From positions 18,603-82,602 of the forward strand of contig JACQFI010000069.1 in the NCBI GenBank assembly GCA_016200135.1: a stretch of 64,000 nt of DNA, read 5' to 3'. Source of the stretch: Planctomycetota bacterium (GTDB taxonomy: Bacteria; Planctomycetota; SZUA-567; H5-PLA8). Under the pieces are notes generated by a model. That model had not been told where the DNA came from. It saw only the letters and a program-made list of their open reading frames with translations, and ran no database searches. Every line of letters starts with the position of its first letter. The first letter of the stretch is position 1. The position numbers were made by a program, and so were the translations under genes. Below, one piece after another: positions 62,443 to 64,000 of the stretch.

Positions 62443-62778
62443 TCATCCTTGCGACACGGGGACGCAGTAAAGGGATTCCAGGTCGATTCCTTCGGCTTCG
62501 GCCATGGAAAGCCCTTTCAACAAATAGAGCACAATACAACCTTCTAGTCGCAGCAGTTTGAGAAGCGCTTCCTTTTCCATAGGCTTTTGGCTGAGTCGCT
62601 GGTGTTGCTCTATGAAGGGACGCTGCGGTTCCCGGCCTGCATTCATAACGGTTAAGGTAACGAGCAAATGATGGAAATTCATTCTCTCGATGAAGCCTTG
62701 AATCTCTCTTTGCCGCATTTCAATGGGCGCATGCTTGCCGATTGCAATAATAGTCCGAATCTCTTCATAGAGTTTCAT
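62443..62778 (-). CDS. Small soluble protein of unknown function
   Basis: A 111-aa, mostly helical protein starting at ATG 62778 (MKLYEEIRTIIAIGKHAPIE) with AAAGGGAAG upstream. There is no signal peptide or membrane segment. Short recognisable features are only ERMNFHHLLVTLTVMNAG and a late LEGCIVLYLLKGLSMAEAEG. It lies upstream of the small membrane-protein gene with a 16-nt gap. The family is not recognised. Confidence 0.55.
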   Translation of the reverse strand: MKLYEEIRTIIAIGKHAPIEMRQREIQGFIERMNFHHLLVTLTVMNAGREPQRPFIEQHQRLSQKPMEKEALLKLLRLEGCIVLYLLKGLSMAEAEGIDLESLYCVPVSQG

Positions 62779-62862
62779 GGTCTTCCCTTTCAAATAGGGC
62801 GAGTCCAAGTTGTGCAATTGACATACCATTTAGGGATAAAGTCGCGCTCAGAGCTAGGGATT

Positions 62863-63291
62863 AGATAGATACCTTACCTTTAATTGCAATCTTGCGAACC
62901 AGCAGTGCAATTTTTCCAAACGTCACCTAATTTCCCAACACCCGCCGACATCGACCTCTGCCCCAACCGCAGCCCAAAACTACCGCCTTTCGCGTCCAAA
63001 ACTCCACCAAAAAATCTTTTCAAGGCCCCCTTGGGAACCCCTCAAGAGTGGTGAAAGTGCTATAGAGCTCTATAGCACTTACACGACGTTTTAAGTTTTT
63101 GCACAAGGGGCAAAACGCCCACCAGTTGAATCGCCAAGGCGCCAAATGCCAAGAATCCAACATCGGGAACCGCCTTCTTCTTGGCGTTCTTGGCGCCTTG
63201 GCGGCCGATCCTATTCGATTCAGAAAGGCGGTGTGAAAGATGCCCTTGCTTCGTCGTAATAGCCAAGTATCGCTGGGCACAGGAGATCGGG
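62863..63291. other. Gene-free region with a perfect 26-bp palindrome and a repeat pair
   Basis: No gene is supported in ~430 bases. It contains a perfect palindrome at 63055-63080 (arms AAGTGCTATAGAG / CTCTATAGCACTT). It also has an inverted pair of 9-nt-phased repeats (63131-63155 CGCCAAGGCGCCAAATGCC and 63175-63204 TTCTTGGCGTTCTTGGCGC). The frames seen here on the minus strand are antisense to these or to the lipoprotein gene. Confidence 0.75.
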
Positions 63292-64000
63292 ATGCATCGA
63301 AGATTCTTTTGGCTCGCTGTGGCCGCGCTTCCCTGCGCCCTCCTTTATGGTTGCAAGGCCGATAAGGACGAGGCCGACGAGACCCCCAAACCTGAGCCCA
63401 AGCCCGCGGAACCGCATAAGGCATTCAAGGTCAACGACATCCGGCTCGACAATGCCCATCGCATCTCGGAGAAGGTCTTCGCCGGCGCGCAGCCGGACGG
63501 CGAGCCGGCATTCAAGGCCCTGAAAGAGCTCGGCATCAAGACCGTCATCAGCGTGGACGGCGCGACGCCGGATATCGAAACCGCTCACAAGTACGGACTT
63601 AAGTACGTCCATCTGCCCTTCGGCTACGATGGCATTCCGCCCGAACGCGAGAAGGAGATCGCCAAGGCCATAAAGGATCTGCCGGGGCCGATCTACGTTC
63701 ATTGCCATCACGGCATGCATCGCGGACCCGCCGCAGCAGCCGTGGGCTGCGTGCTCTCGGGGCAAATCACGACGGATGAAGCACTTGAAGATCTGAAGGT
63801 CTTTGGCACCGGCGCGAACTATCACGGGCTTTGGGCCGCCGCGCGCGACGCCAAACCGATGGACGAGAAGGAACTTAAGAAGCTAAAGGTGGACTTTAAA
63901 GAAGTCGCCCCGATCCCGCCGCTTGCCGATGCCATGGTCCAGTACGACGAGCTCGTTGATCGCCTAAAGACATGCAAGGCAGTAGGTTGGAAGACACCCA
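63292..64000 (+). CDS. Lipoprotein with a dual-specificity/tyrosine phosphatase-like domain (3' truncated by window)
   Basis: The start ATG at 63292 has AGGAG 6 nt upstream. The open frame runs to the window end (at least 236 aa). The N-terminus MHRRFFWLAVAALPCALLYG followed by Cys is a lipoprotein signal, then comes a Lys/Glu/Pro-rich linker. The domain after it reads RISEKVFAGAQPDGEPAF, LGIKTVISVDGATPD, YVHLPFGYDGIP and YVHCHHGMHRGPAAAA; the HCxxGxxR phosphatase loop is complete (Cys, Arg). It is probably a surface- or periplasm-facing phosphatase acting on phosphotyrosine, inositol phosphate or another phosphoester. The family is related to DUF442/DSP-type proteins. Confidence 0.82.
   Translation, partial: MHRRFFWLAVAALPCALLYGCKADKDEADETPKPEPKPAEPHKAFKVNDIRLDNAHRISEKVFAGAQPDGEPAFKALKELGIKTVISVDGATPDIETAHKYGLKYVHLPFGYDGIPPEREKEIAKAIKDLPGPIYVHCHHGMHRGPAAAAVGCVLSGQITTDEALEDLKVFGTGANYHGLWAAARDAKPMDEKELKKLKVDFKEVAPIPPLADAMVQYDELVDRLKTCKAVGWKTP

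Overview
This is a high-GC bacterial chromosome segment. The best guess is Planctomycetota or a nearby PVC-type lineage. The reasons are a Ser/Thr kinase fused to a formylglycine-generating-enzyme-like domain, exported HEAT-repeat and Sel1 proteins, an operon with a large DUF4175-like membrane protein, several TIM-barrel and oxidoreductase genes of the kind common in these groups, and many short intergenic repeats. No rRNA is present, so phylum placement is inference. I see no phage, conjugation genes, CRISPR array or transposase.

Layout. 1-2.7 kb: the end of a sugar ABC importer (two permeases) and an APH-fold kinase. 2.8-5.6 kb: an exported HEAT/Ig-like protein with a REC-like domain. 5.6-8.2 kb: a small XRE regulator, a FliA/WhiG-type sigma factor and ribosomal protein L31. 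8.2-13 kb: a secreted-protease operon (HtrA, an HtrA-like protein lacking the catalytic Ser, and an M28 peptidase with PDZ). 13-20 kb: rsmD, DAHP synthase with an aromatic leader-peptide attenuator, a metallophosphoesterase, an aldo/keto reductase, a sugar isomerase-like protein and an FHA-GAF-PAS histidine kinase. 20-22.3 kb: a SAM hydroxide adenosyltransferase-family protein, tRNA-Leu(GAG) and a URO-D-like protein. 22.4-37.5 kb: a two-partner secretion operon ordered TpsA (3433 aa), kinase-FGE, TpsB. 37.6-41.2 kb: a Sel1-repeat protein and, divergently, a membrane-anchored pseudokinase. 41.2-43.2 kb: a beta-hydroxyacid dehydrogenase and an AraC-Ogt fusion. 43.3-48 kb: a MITE-like element and a three-gene glycosylation operon (GT2-methyltransferase fusion, STT3-like GT-C protein, GT4). 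48-53 kb: priA, a membrane-anchored protein and an orphan ABC ATPase. 52.9-57 kb: a lipoprotein, DUF4175-like protein and exported protein operon. 57-64 kb: an MFS transporter behind a mini-ORF, a MOSC protein, an Lpg1974-like outer membrane protein, four small proteins (three with predicted membrane segments) and the start of a lipoprotein with a Cys-x5-Arg phosphatase motif.

The strongest new observation is the aroG leader (14889-15073). A 27-codon ORF with YYFYSFSYPW is followed by segments that can form the classical 1:2, 2:3 (antiterminator) and 3:4 (terminator) pairings in front of DAHP synthase. The second is the kinase placed inside the TpsA/TpsB operon. Many intergenic gaps carry 9-nt-phased repeats, often as inverted pairs, plus REP-like and MITE-like elements.
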